From Sphingobacterium nematocida (GTDB lineage Bacteria; Bacteroidota; Bacteroidia; Sphingobacteriales; Sphingobacteriaceae): a DNA stretch of 64,000 nucleotides. Below the pieces are notes generated by a model. It had not been told where the DNA came from. It did not search any database and saw only the letters and a list, made by a program, of their open reading frames with translations. A program made the position numbers and the translations under genes. Positions 19,121 through 28,284 of the stretch are shown in pieces. Numbering within the stretch: the stretch's first letter is position 1; every line of letters begins with the position of its first letter. Location of the stretch: the NCBI RefSeq assembly GCF_900168125.1, contig NZ_FUZF01000008.1:62001-126000 (forward strand), read 5' to 3'.

Positions 19121-20431
19121 ATGCGCTTACTTTTATTGTTTGTTTCCATTTTGTTTATTTCCTGCTCCTCTCCAGCAAAAAACGAGAAGGCAACAAATTA
19201 TTTTATCAACAGAAATATTTTGTGGTTTGACGCTACGGCCAATTTCGACCGTTTCTGCGTTAAAGATTCTATTGTTTATTACTTAAAAAAATCAAAGGAT
19301 GTAGGAGTAACGGATATCGTTGTAGACGTTAAGCCAATTACGGGGGAGGTGCTTTATCCGAGTAAGATCGCTCCTGTTATGACTTCTTGGGGCGAGAGCA
19401 AGGTTAAGAAAGATCTGTCATGGGATATGTTAACGGTATTTATTGAAGAGGGACAGAAGTTAGGGTTAAAGGTTCATGCTTCTACCAATGTATTTGTGGC
19501 AGGGCATAATTACTTTGACCGAGGAGTGGTGTATAGTGATACAGCAAAAGCTGCTTGGCAGACATTGTCCTATCTACCGGAGGGGTTTAAGTTAATAACA
19601 GAACAAAAGACCAAGTATTCAGCCATGATCAATCCAGCGCTACCGGAAGTACAAGCCTATGAACTTTCCATATTGAAGGAGCTCGTCGGGTTATACCCGA
19701 AATTGGATGGGATCATTTTGGATCGGGTTCGATTTGATAACTTGAACGCCGATTTTTCGCCCAAAAGTAAGGCTTTGTTTGAAAAGCATCTGGGGAAAGA
19801 AGTTACAGATTTTCCGGCTGATATCTTTAGTTTTAAAGGTAGGGAACGGATTGATGGCCCTTTGTTTAAAGATTGGTTGACCTGGCGGGCAACAATAATT
19901 CACGATTTTATTTTAGAGGCCCGTAATGAAATCAAAGGTATTAATCCAAACATCATTTTTGGAGACTATACGGGGTCTTGGTATCCGCTTTATTATGATG
20001 TAGGTGTTAATTTTGCAAGTAAACATTACGATCCTAGCCCAGATTTTTCTTGGGCAAACAAAATCTATAAAAATACAGGGTATGCGGAATATCTGGATTT
20101 GTTTACCACTGGCAACTATTATTTTGAAGTGGAGAAGTCAGAATTGTCGCAACAGTCGGATACGACGGAAAAGACCTTGGAGTCTGGGCTGGTTGTTGAG
20201 AAGGAGGATTGGTATACCGTAGAGGGGTCTGCTGAATTGGTGAATAAGGTCACAATGGGAAAAACTCCAGTGTATGCAGGTCTATATGTTGAACAGTACA
20301 AAGATCATCCCGATCAATTTGTTAAAGCCATAAAAATGTGTCGTTCCAAATCGCAAGGAGCTATGATTTTTGATATCGTACATATTATTAATTACGGTTG
20401 GTGGGATCAGGTAAAAGAAGGACTTAAATAG
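19121..20431 (+). CDS. family-10-like glycosyl hydrolase lipoprotein (GHL10/DUF187-like)
   Basis: 436-aa lipoprotein; lipobox LFISC near residue 14. The sequence looks like a TIM barrel: VTDIVVDVKPITGEVLYPS (strand 2-3 region), GLKVHASTNVFVAGHN, and KLDGIILDRVRFDN at about residue 200, which resembles the D-G-I-x-x-D-x-V-R-Y/F motif of glycosyl-hydrolase-like 10 proteins. The Asp and Arg in this motif are candidates for the active site. It is the last gene of unit 1 and is predicted to act at the outer membrane or in the periplasm on the imported glycan. Substrate unknown. Confidence 0.7.
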   Translation: MRLLLLFVSILFISCSSPAKNEKATNYFINRNILWFDATANFDRFCVKDSIVYYLKKSKDVGVTDIVVDVKPITGEVLYPSKIAPVMTSWGESKVKKDLSWDMLTVFIEEGQKLGLKVHASTNVFVAGHNYFDRGVVYSDTAKAAWQTLSYLPEGFKLITEQKTKYSAMINPALPEVQAYELSILKELVGLYPKLDGIILDRVRFDNLNADFSPKSKALFEKHLGKEVTDFPADIFSFKGRERIDGPLFKDWLTWRATIIHDFILEARNEIKGINPNIIFGDYTGSWYPLYYDVGVNFASKHYDPSPDFSWANKIYKNTGYAEYLDLFTTGNYYFEVEKSELSQQSDTTEKTLESGLVVEKEDWYTVEGSAELVNKVTMGKTPVYAGLYVEQYKDHPDQFVKAIKMCRSKSQGAMIFDIVHIINYGWWDQVKEGLK

Positions 20432-20454
20432 AAAGCATGTCATTTTTATAGAAA

Positions 20455-20482
20455 GTAGGTGAGGTATTGTCTCACCTATTTT
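20455..20482 (+). terminator. terminator at the end of transcription unit 1
   Basis: Stem TAGGTGAG / CTCACCTA, 7-nt loop, followed by TTTTCG. Confidence 0.7.
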
Positions 20483-20542
20483 CGTTTACAGTGATTTGAT
20501 TAGCGTTTGTTTAAATGAAATAATGCTTGAATAAACCCTTTG

Positions 20543-20597
20543 TTATTAAAATAAATTAAAAATAAGTTGCTGTTTCAATATTTTATTTCTTATTTAG
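20543..20597 (+). promoter_or_regulatory. operator-like element and promoter of transcription unit 2 (element C)
   Basis: Positions 20543-20569 carry the same AT-rich word as elements A and B, ending in the -33 TTG (20567-20569). After 20 nt follows TTATTTAG (20590-20597), identical to the -7 box of element B. Beyond the word, 20570-20597 also matches element B closely (identical from ATATTTT on). Here the gene start is only 28 nt downstream, so the element is almost certainly the promoter itself. Confidence 0.7.
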
Positions 20598-20624
20598 TGG
20601 TGTAAATACCTAAATGCTTTCATT

Positions 20625-21638
20625 ATGATACGAAGATTATTGTGGTTTAAAATGTTATTTGCTATTGCATTGCTGCAATTGGCTTGTGATAATAAGGAAG
20701 AGATAGGATTGTATTCCATTTATCAGTTGGATAAATATAAAACCCCAAAGCCTGTAATTGATTTAGATACAACAATTTGGGATAAACAACAGGGCTTAAT
20801 GTCCAAATTTCCAAAAGGAATAGCGGTTTACAAAAGTAATCAAGCCGTGAACGGAAAAGCAACCAACATGTATATACTGGCTTTTAATCCAAAGCTAAAT
20901 CTTGAGTTTAAACCTATCATGTCAACTACGGCAAAAACACCTTCAACATTTTTTAGCGAAGAGGCTGGCGAAGTATATGCCTGTCTAAATGGAGGTTTTT
21001 TTGGAACAGGAGCTAGTTATAGCTTGGTGTTGTTTAATGGGATTAAGAGCGCAGACAATATTAAGAGTTTGAATAGGACCTTAAGTGGGGTGAGCACTCC
21101 ATATTACCCTACGCGTGCTGCTTTTGGATTAAATAAGGAAAATAAGCCATCCGTTTCATGGATATATACCTTAAGCAACGGGCTGTATGCTTATCCACAG
21201 CCCAGTCCTAATGAAGAAGGAAAAGCCCCACAGGCAGTCCCTACGGCTAGTTTTCCTGTAGGGGGTGACTTATGGGGACAAAACAGTGCGATTGGTGGTT
21301 CGCCTATGTTGATTAAAGATTCTCTGTTAAAGATTACCGATGTTCAAGAGCTGATTGCGGTAGATAATACTTCTTCTCGTGCAAGATCAGCAATCGGTTA
21401 TTTGAAAAATGGTAATGTGGTATTATTTGCTGCCGAAGGCGGTAACAAGGACGGGGCACCTGGGTTAACTCTTAAAGAAGTGGCGCAAGTCATGCTTGAA
21501 ATTGGCTGTGTGGGTGCAGTGAATTTAGATGGAGGGGGATCTTCATCGATGGTTGTCGATGGAGTTACTACGATAAAGCCATCAGATGTAGGAGGGGAAC
21601 GTAAAGTAGTAAGTGCTATACTGGTTAAAAAACGATAG
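20625..21638 (+). CDS. phosphodiester glycosidase family lipoprotein (NAGPA/DUF2233 domain)
   Basis: 337-aa lipoprotein with lipobox LQLAC (Cys about residue 21). The NAGPA domain covers about 80-337: CLNGGFFGTGASYSLVLFNG at about 120, FGLNKENKPSVSWI, and the signature AVNLDGGGSSSMVVDG at about 305. Human NAGPA removes GlcNAc from a GlcNAc-phosphate diester; bacterial members are thought to cleave similar sugar-phosphodiesters. First gene of unit 2, right behind element C, so its product is likely a key step outside the cytoplasm. The exact linkage is unknown. Confidence 0.85.
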   Translation: MIRRLLWFKMLFAIALLQLACDNKEEIGLYSIYQLDKYKTPKPVIDLDTTIWDKQQGLMSKFPKGIAVYKSNQAVNGKATNMYILAFNPKLNLEFKPIMSTTAKTPSTFFSEEAGEVYACLNGGFFGTGASYSLVLFNGIKSADNIKSLNRTLSGVSTPYYPTRAAFGLNKENKPSVSWIYTLSNGLYAYPQPSPNEEGKAPQAVPTASFPVGGDLWGQNSAIGGSPMLIKDSLLKITDVQELIAVDNTSSRARSAIGYLKNGNVVLFAAEGGNKDGAPGLTLKEVAQVMLEIGCVGAVNLDGGGSSSMVVDGVTTIKPSDVGGERKVVSAILVKKR

Positions 21639-21643
21639 ATAAT

Positions 21644-23512
21644 ATGCAGAAGATTTTTTTACAATTTATTTTAATTATTGCAGCGACGATTCAGCTTGGT
21701 TTTGCGCAGTTGAAGACAGATGTTATTATTGTCGGTGGTGGCGCTAGTGGTACTATGGCGGCTATTCAAGCCTCAAGACTTGGAGTTGATGTTATTGTTG
21801 TGGAAGAAACGGTGTGGTTGGGCGGAATGTTAACTTCTGCTGGCGTGTCTGCTATCGATGGAAATCACCGTTTACCTTCTGGGCTTTGGGGTGAATTTCG
21901 CCAGCACTTATATGATTATTATGGGGGACCAGAAGCCGTCGAGACAGGCTGGGTGAGCAATACCTTGTTTGAACCGTCTGTGGGTAATAATATCTTGCAG
22001 GCAATGGTGAAAAAAGAGAAAAATGTACAGGTTCTCTTCGAGACAACCTGGTCCAAAGCTAGTAAGACTGTTCAAGGATGGGTTATAACAGCAAAAGATA
22101 AAAAAGGTAAGGAAGTAAGTGTTGAAGGAAAAGTACTGATTGATGCCACCGAATTGGGTGATGTGATGGCTTCGCTAAATGTACCGTATTATTTGGGCAT
22201 GGATAGCAAGTCGCTAAATAATGAACCTTTTGCGCTAGCAGAGGCGAATGATATCGTACAGGATCTTACCTATGTCATTACGTTAAAAGACTTTGGAAAG
22301 GGAGTGGATAAGACCATTAAAAAGCCAAAGAATTACTCGAAAGAAGAATTTGCTGGATGTTGCGATGTTTCGGATCCGGCTACATTATTGAAAGACAATA
22401 ATGATTGTTTCAAGATGTTGACTTATGGGCGACTGCCTAACAATAAGTTTATGGTCAACTGGCCTAAAAAAGGGAATGACATCTATTTAAATATTGTAGA
22501 AAAAACGCCTTCTGAACGAGCAAGATTATTGGAAGAAGCTAAGCAAATGACTTTACGATTTGTCTATTATATCCAAGCAGAATTAGGTTTTAGACATTTA
22601 GGGATTGATTTTAGCGAATATCCAACCAAAGACGGTTTCCCTATGATTCCTTATCACAGAGAATCCCGGAGACTTCAAGCCAAGTCACTGTTTTCCTTAC
22701 AACATATTATGACTCCTTTTGAGACTCTAGAGGCGTATTACCGTACAGGAGTTGTTGTAGGAGATTATACAATCGATCATCATCATTATAAGTATGGTAA
22801 TGCTCCGGAGATTGATTTTGTTAAAATACGCGTGCCTTCGTACAATGTACCCATGGGAGCCTTGATACCCAAAGACTATGAAGGCCTGATTGTAGCAGAA
22901 AAAAGTATCGGTGTGAGTAATATCGTAAATGGAGCTACCCGTCTTCAGCCCGTGGTTTTGGGCATAGGTCAAGCTTCAGGTGTAGTGGCGGCCCTAGCTG
23001 TTCAAAAAGGAATAAGCCCTTCTAGCGTTGCAATCCGGGATGTTCAATCTACTTTACTCGATCAAAAAGCCTATATCATGCCTTACATAGATGTGCCTGC
23101 ATCTGATCCTCAGTTTAAGACCTTGCATAAAATAGGAGCAACAGGTGTTTTAAGGGGTGTGGGGATTCCTTATAAGTGGGCGAATCAAACTTGGTTTTAT
23201 CCCGAGCGTGAAATCAGTGGTTATGAATTGATGGTAGGTTTAAGAACCTATTATCCAGAGTTGTTAAACAATTGGACAGCATCTGGCGAGCCATTGAACG
23301 TCAGTAGTTTACAGGAGGTGTTCTCGTTTATAGGGAAGCCGATTTCAATTGTCGAAATCCAAGATGTTTTCAGAAATGCAGGTATATCAGACATGGTTAA
23401 AGAAGACACGAAATTAAATAGACGTAAAGTCGCTGTATTGTTAGACAGTCACTTGAGGCTTTTTGAAAAAGGGGTCGATTTTAAAGGGAATCTGACCAAC
23501 ATAAATAGTTAA
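21644..23512 (+). CDS. secreted FAD-dependent oxidoreductase (FAD_oxidored family, xanthan-lyase-like annotation)
   Basis: 622-aa exported protein; signal residues 1-22 ending at GFAQ, without a twin-arginine pair. A Rossmann FAD loop IIVGGGASG is at residues 28-36, followed by VVEETVWLGGMLTSAGVSAI, the flavin-family hallmark. The fold closes near residue 460 with VLGIGQASGVVAALAV. The C-terminal part (about 490-622) has weak SLH-like character (KIGATGVLRGVGIPYKWANQ). The gene starts 5 nt after the NAGPA gene, so the two are probably translated together. Substrate oxidation of a glycan is inferred from context. A degenerate homologue lies at 8015-9298. Confidence 0.85.
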   Translation: MQKIFLQFILIIAATIQLGFAQLKTDVIIVGGGASGTMAAIQASRLGVDVIVVEETVWLGGMLTSAGVSAIDGNHRLPSGLWGEFRQHLYDYYGGPEAVETGWVSNTLFEPSVGNNILQAMVKKEKNVQVLFETTWSKASKTVQGWVITAKDKKGKEVSVEGKVLIDATELGDVMASLNVPYYLGMDSKSLNNEPFALAEANDIVQDLTYVITLKDFGKGVDKTIKKPKNYSKEEFAGCCDVSDPATLLKDNNDCFKMLTYGRLPNNKFMVNWPKKGNDIYLNIVEKTPSERARLLEEAKQMTLRFVYYIQAELGFRHLGIDFSEYPTKDGFPMIPYHRESRRLQAKSLFSLQHIMTPFETLEAYYRTGVVVGDYTIDHHHYKYGNAPEIDFVKIRVPSYNVPMGALIPKDYEGLIVAEKSIGVSNIVNGATRLQPVVLGIGQASGVVAALAVQKGISPSSVAIRDVQSTLLDQKAYIMPYIDVPASDPQFKTLHKIGATGVLRGVGIPYKWANQTWFYPEREISGYELMVGLRTYYPELLNNWTASGEPLNVSSLQEVFSFIGKPISIVEIQDVFRNAGISDMVKEDTKLNRRKVAVLLDSHLRLFEKGVDFKGNLTNINS

Positions 23513-23534
23513 GACTAACCAAAAATAATCTAAA

Positions 23535-26500
23535 ATGATAAAATGTAAACATTACCGCTCGGTAAGTCTGCTCATCCTTTGGGTGTTTGCTATCGTATCT
23601 TTGGCGCAAGCTCAAATGCGGCAAATCAATGGGAAGGTAGTCAATAGTAATGGTTCTCCAATTGAGGCTGTAACCGTAAAGTTGGAGGGAAGTAATATTA
23701 CCGTCCAAACCAATAAAAGGGGAGAGTTTGTGATTAATACGGATCGAGCGAATGGTAAGCTGCAGTTTAACTCATTAGGCTATGAACCTCAGACCTACAA
23801 TCTGAATGGACAGACAACAGTGCAGGTGCGCCTAGCGGAAAGCAGTTCGATGTTAGAAGATGTTGTAGTGATTGGTTATGGTGAACAAAAGCGTTCCGAT
23901 CTAACTGGTTCCATTGGCTCCGTAAAAATGAATGATCTTCAAAAAGCGCCTGTCAAATCATTTGATGAGGCCCTAGCTGGTCGTGTTGCAGGGGTACAGG
24001 TTACCTCTTCTGAAGGACAGCCTGGATCTAATATCGACATTGTCATTCGCGGTATTGGATCTATTACTCAAAATACAGGTCCACTTTATGTTATCGATGG
24101 TATGCCTGTAGAAAATCCAAATGATGGAAGTGCAGCAGCCAATCCCATAAATGCATTGGATCCTGCTGATATTGAATCAATAGATATTTTAAAGGACGCG
24201 TCGGCAACAGCAATTTATGGTGCTAGAGGAGGGAATGGGGTTGTAATCGTTACGACTAAACGGGGTAAATTATCGGCACCTAAAATTAGCTATAATACTT
24301 ATTATGGGTTCCAAAATAGTTCACGGAGGCAAGAGGTTCTTAAGCCTTATGATTTCGTGAAATTACAATGGGATATAGACTCAATCCGAACCAAAGGTTT
24401 GTATTTACAAGGAGGAGAAGTGGATATGGAAGACTATAGATTGCTTGATGGAATCAATTGGGAAAATCAAGTGATGCGGATAGCACCGATGTCAAACCAT
24501 CATCTTTCTTTGAGTGGAGGAACTGCACAAACAAAGTATAGTGCCTCTTTGTCCAGAATTAATCAAGATGGTATAATTTTAAATTCGGGTTTTGGCCGTA
24601 CACAAGGTCGTATGACATTGGATCAACAAGTCAATAAAAAGTTGAAGCTGGGATTGGATGCTAACTATTCCAATTATAAGAACTACGGTACCCCTACATC
24701 TACATCAAACTATAATCATGAACTCAATTTGCTTTTTAGTGTTTGGGCATTTAGACCGGTATCGGTAACAAACACAAATCTTCTGGAAGAAGGGCTAGAT
24801 CCTGAAATTGAACAATCGCAAGAACATCGCTTCAACCCGATCATGACCACACAGAATGAGTTGAGAGAAAACTACGGTACTACCTTTACTGTCAATGGCT
24901 ATGGAGAGTACGAAATTCTAAAGTCATTAAAGTATAAATTATCTGGAACATACTATAAAGGAAATCGTCGGACTGACACCTATAATGGTTCAAATTCACG
25001 GACTGGACATGAGTTTACAAACTCTCAATTAAATGGATCCCGTAGTTTTTTGGAATCCGATAGGTGGTATGTCTCCAATCAATTGACGTTTACCAAGACA
25101 TTGGCCAAGAAACATTATATCAACGCAATGGCAGCATTTACTGCAGAGCGTGCTACGAGTTTAATATTTGGGGCATCTGCTATTCGTCTTCAAAATGAAA
25201 ATCTTGGTCTTTCAGGGCTCGACGAGGGGGAGCCATCGAGTATTTCTTCTTCCACCTCTGCCGCTACAATGGCCAGTGCAATGGGAAGAGCAATGTACTC
25301 GTATGATTCTCGTTATATGTTGACTGTTACGGGGCGTATGGATGGTTCTTCACGTCTATTGGGTGATAATGTGTATGGCTTCTTCCCTTCTTTGGCGGGG
25401 GCGTGGCGTATTAGCAACGAGCAGTTTATGAAGGAGGTTTCTTGGGTCTCTAATGCAAAACTGAGGGCTTCTTGGGGCCGTACAGGGAATAATGCCGTAG
25501 GTAACTTTGCCGCTCATGCTGCCTTGCAAAGCCAAAATACTACGGGCTATAGTTTTGGAGGTAACATCATCAGAGGTGTCGTGCCTACATCTCTTGGCAA
25601 TGCGGATTTAAAGTGGGAAACCTCTGAGCAAACGGATTTAGGTTTGGAATTAGGCTTTCTTAATGAACGCATTACTTTGGTTATGGATGTGTATCGTAAA
25701 AAAAGCATCGATTTATTGATGAATGCAGGTATGTCGCCTTCAACAGGTTTCAGTACCTCTATCAAGAATATAGGAAAGATCCAAAATGATGGTATAGAAC
25801 TTACGCTTGGATTTGTTCCTGTTAAAAAGGCCTTCACATGGACTTCTGATTTTAATATTTCGTTTAATCGGAATAAAGTTTTAGCCTTAGCGGATAATCA
25901 GACAGCTCGCTTAACAAATATGCGTTGGGGAGATGATTGGGCTTCAGTATCAGGATATATAGCGAAATTGAATCAACCTGTCTCTCAATTCTATGGCCTG
26001 CTATGGGATGGCGTGTATGGTTATGATGACTTTGATTTTGATGGTGTTAATTATGTGCTAAAACCTACTCTGACCACGAATGGCACAACAACAGTTCAAC
26101 CAGGGCATATTAAGTACAAAGATCTGAATGGGGACAGAATCATAAATGACGATGATAAGGTGGTTATCGGCAACCCGTTACCTAAGCATTTTGGAGGTTG
26201 GTCAAATAACTTTGCTTACAAAGGATTTGATTTGAATGTCTTTTTTCAATGGTCGTATGGTAATGATGTAATGAATGCTAACCGTATTATCATGGAGTCT
26301 GGTTATAAGTACAATACCAATCAATTTGCTAGTTATAAAGACCGTTGGTCTCCTAGCAATCCTGAAGGAACTTTGCCTGCAGCAAAAGGGGTGATTTATA
26401 AGACATACTCGAGCCGTGTGGTAGAAGATGCATCCTTTTTGAGATTAAAGACGGTGGCCTTTGGTTACAACATACCGTCTGAATATCTTAATAAGATCAA

Positions 26501-26672
26501 GATAGCGCAAGCACGGATTTATTTCTCGGCTCAGAATTTACATACTTGGACAAATTATTCGGGATATGATCCAGAAGTATCGGTACGTAATTCTGCATTG
26601 ACATCTGGATTTGATTATTCGGCTTACCCAAGAGCTAAAACCTACACGTTTGGTTTAAATGTTACTTTTTAA
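23535..26672 (+). CDS. SusC-like TonB-dependent outer-membrane transporter 2
   Basis: 1045-aa SusC/RagA transporter. The signal ends at LAQAQ (about residue 27). The CarboxypepD_reg-like domain begins RQINGKVVNSNGSPIEAVTV; then a TonB-box-like DVVVIGYGEQKRSDLTGSIG, plug segment with GPLYVIDGMPVENP and ATAIYGARGGNGVVIVTTKR, and a barrel ending YTFGLNVTF. It differs clearly from SusC 1 (different N-terminus and plug), so the locus probably imports two forms of the substrate rather than having a recent duplication. Confidence 0.93.
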   Translation: MIKCKHYRSVSLLILWVFAIVSLAQAQMRQINGKVVNSNGSPIEAVTVKLEGSNITVQTNKRGEFVINTDRANGKLQFNSLGYEPQTYNLNGQTTVQVRLAESSSMLEDVVVIGYGEQKRSDLTGSIGSVKMNDLQKAPVKSFDEALAGRVAGVQVTSSEGQPGSNIDIVIRGIGSITQNTGPLYVIDGMPVENPNDGSAAANPINALDPADIESIDILKDASATAIYGARGGNGVVIVTTKRGKLSAPKISYNTYYGFQNSSRRQEVLKPYDFVKLQWDIDSIRTKGLYLQGGEVDMEDYRLLDGINWENQVMRIAPMSNHHLSLSGGTAQTKYSASLSRINQDGIILNSGFGRTQGRMTLDQQVNKKLKLGLDANYSNYKNYGTPTSTSNYNHELNLLFSVWAFRPVSVTNTNLLEEGLDPEIEQSQEHRFNPIMTTQNELRENYGTTFTVNGYGEYEILKSLKYKLSGTYYKGNRRTDTYNGSNSRTGHEFTNSQLNGSRSFLESDRWYVSNQLTFTKTLAKKHYINAMAAFTAERATSLIFGASAIRLQNENLGLSGLDEGEPSSISSSTSAATMASAMGRAMYSYDSRYMLTVTGRMDGSSRLLGDNVYGFFPSLAGAWRISNEQFMKEVSWVSNAKLRASWGRTGNNAVGNFAAHAALQSQNTTGYSFGGNIIRGVVPTSLGNADLKWETSEQTDLGLELGFLNERITLVMDVYRKKSIDLLMNAGMSPSTGFSTSIKNIGKIQNDGIELTLGFVPVKKAFTWTSDFNISFNRNKVLALADNQTARLTNMRWGDDWASVSGYIAKLNQPVSQFYGLLWDGVYGYDDFDFDGVNYVLKPTLTTNGTTTVQPGHIKYKDLNGDRIINDDDKVVIGNPLPKHFGGWSNNFAYKGFDLNVFFQWSYGNDVMNANRIIMESGYKYNTNQFASYKDRWSPSNPEGTLPAAKGVIYKTYSSRVVEDASFLRLKTVAFGYNIPSEYLNKIKIAQARIYFSAQNLHTWTNYSGYDPEVSVRNSALTSGFDYSAYPRAKTYTFGLNVTF

Positions 26673-26691
26673 ATTTTAATTGAAGTGAGTA

Positions 26692-28269
26692 ATGAAGAAG
26701 ATAGTTTTATATAGTCTTTTAGGAATCTCCAGCTTTTTAGGTTCTTGTGATAAATTCTTAAATGAAAATCCGACGGATTTTGTGGCTCCGGCCAATTATT
26801 ATAGAAATGAGAAAGAAGTACTAGCCGCACTGAGCGGGGTATATGATGTGTTAGGAAAATCCGCGACTTACGGTCGTTATCTGTTTTTCGAAATGGATAT
26901 GAGCGATGAAGGATATATGGCATTGTCAAGTACTACACAGGATATTGCTCTTTACAACTATGATATTGGCGATAGCAAATTATTGAATACTTGGACTACC
27001 TTGTATGAGGGGATTAATCGTGCCAATATGCTCTTGGAAAATATTGACAAAGCAGATATGTCTAATGCAACCCGTGAAGTGTATAGGGGAGAAGCATTGT
27101 TTTTGCGCGCGTATTATTACTTCGTATTGACTTCGAACTGGGGTAGGGTCCCTTTGCGTCTTCAGGCAACCAAGTCGCCTAGTGAAGTCGATATGAAACC
27201 TGGTACGTTGGAGGAAATCTATACGCAGATTGTAAGTGATATGGAAGCTGCTGCTAATAAGGTAGCTGATGTTACTTCATATACGCACGCTGGGCGGGTG
27301 TCAAAGTCTGCGGTTTGGGGAGTGTTGGCACGTGTAAATTTAAAAATGGCAGGAGCACCGTTAAGGGACAAGTCCAGGTATGCCGAGGCAAAAAAATGGG
27401 CAGGAAGAGTTATCGATGCTGGTTATCACCGCTTGAATACAGATTATACTCAAGTTTTTAAAAATCATGCCCAGAAGGTATATGATACCAGAGAGTCAAT
27501 ATGGGAGGTTGAGTTTTCCTATATTTCTGGAGCACAATATGAAGAAGGATCTGTAGGCTCAATCAATGGTATTGGTACGTCAAATACGGTCGTGGGTTAT
27601 AGTTATGGAGCGCAAAAAATCATGAAGTCTTACTATGATTTATTCAAAGTAGGAGACGAACGACGTGATTGGAATATCAATGATTATTACTATGAAGCGG
27701 CTCCTAGTACGAATAGAATAATATATACCGGAAGTTCTGCTGCTATATATTATAATCGTTGTGCTGCAAAATGGCGCCGTGAATATGAAAAGACGGGTGT
27801 CAAAAGTACGAACACCACGGTTATAAACTTTCCTTTGTTACGTTATGCCGATGTCTTGCTAATGTATGCAGAGGCTGATAACATGTTGCCTGGGAATCGT
27901 GCTACGGAGTCTGATGAATACGTAAACCAGATAAGAAGAAGAGCTTATGGCAAATTGAGAGCCGGGGCTGTGAATGTTAATGAAGCCGATTTACCTGCAG
28001 GATTAGATGAGGTTGATTTTCAGATCGCCATCCAGTCTGAGCGGTCTATGGAACTAGGTTTCGAAGGACAGAGACGTCTTGATCTGATTCGCTGGGGAGT
28101 ATTTGTACCAACGATGAAAGGTTTGATCTCCTATAAGTCGTCTGCAAATGCAAGTTATCAATATGGCTTTCGAACAGCAGAGAATATTACAGATAGAGAT
28201 ACTTTATTCGCTATTCCGAGAGATGAGATGGTGGTGAATAAGTTAATGAAACAAAATGCAGGTTGGTAA
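26692..28269 (+). CDS. SusD-like surface lipoprotein 2
   Basis: 525-aa RagB/SusD lipoprotein; lipobox FLGSC (Cys 19) followed by DKFLNENPTDF, a usual SusD beginning. Helical core with RGEALFLRAYYYFVLTSNWG at about 140 and the C-terminal IQSERSMELGFEGQRRLDLI motif at about 445. It lies 19 nt after its SusC partner. Confidence 0.92.
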   Translation: MKKIVLYSLLGISSFLGSCDKFLNENPTDFVAPANYYRNEKEVLAALSGVYDVLGKSATYGRYLFFEMDMSDEGYMALSSTTQDIALYNYDIGDSKLLNTWTTLYEGINRANMLLENIDKADMSNATREVYRGEALFLRAYYYFVLTSNWGRVPLRLQATKSPSEVDMKPGTLEEIYTQIVSDMEAAANKVADVTSYTHAGRVSKSAVWGVLARVNLKMAGAPLRDKSRYAEAKKWAGRVIDAGYHRLNTDYTQVFKNHAQKVYDTRESIWEVEFSYISGAQYEEGSVGSINGIGTSNTVVGYSYGAQKIMKSYYDLFKVGDERRDWNINDYYYEAAPSTNRIIYTGSSAAIYYNRCAAKWRREYEKTGVKSTNTTVINFPLLRYADVLLMYAEADNMLPGNRATESDEYVNQIRRRAYGKLRAGAVNVNEADLPAGLDEVDFQIAIQSERSMELGFEGQRRLDLIRWGVFVPTMKGLISYKSSANASYQYGFRTAENITDRDTLFAIPRDEMVVNKLMKQNAGW

Positions 28270-28284
28270 TTTTAAGCAATCACC

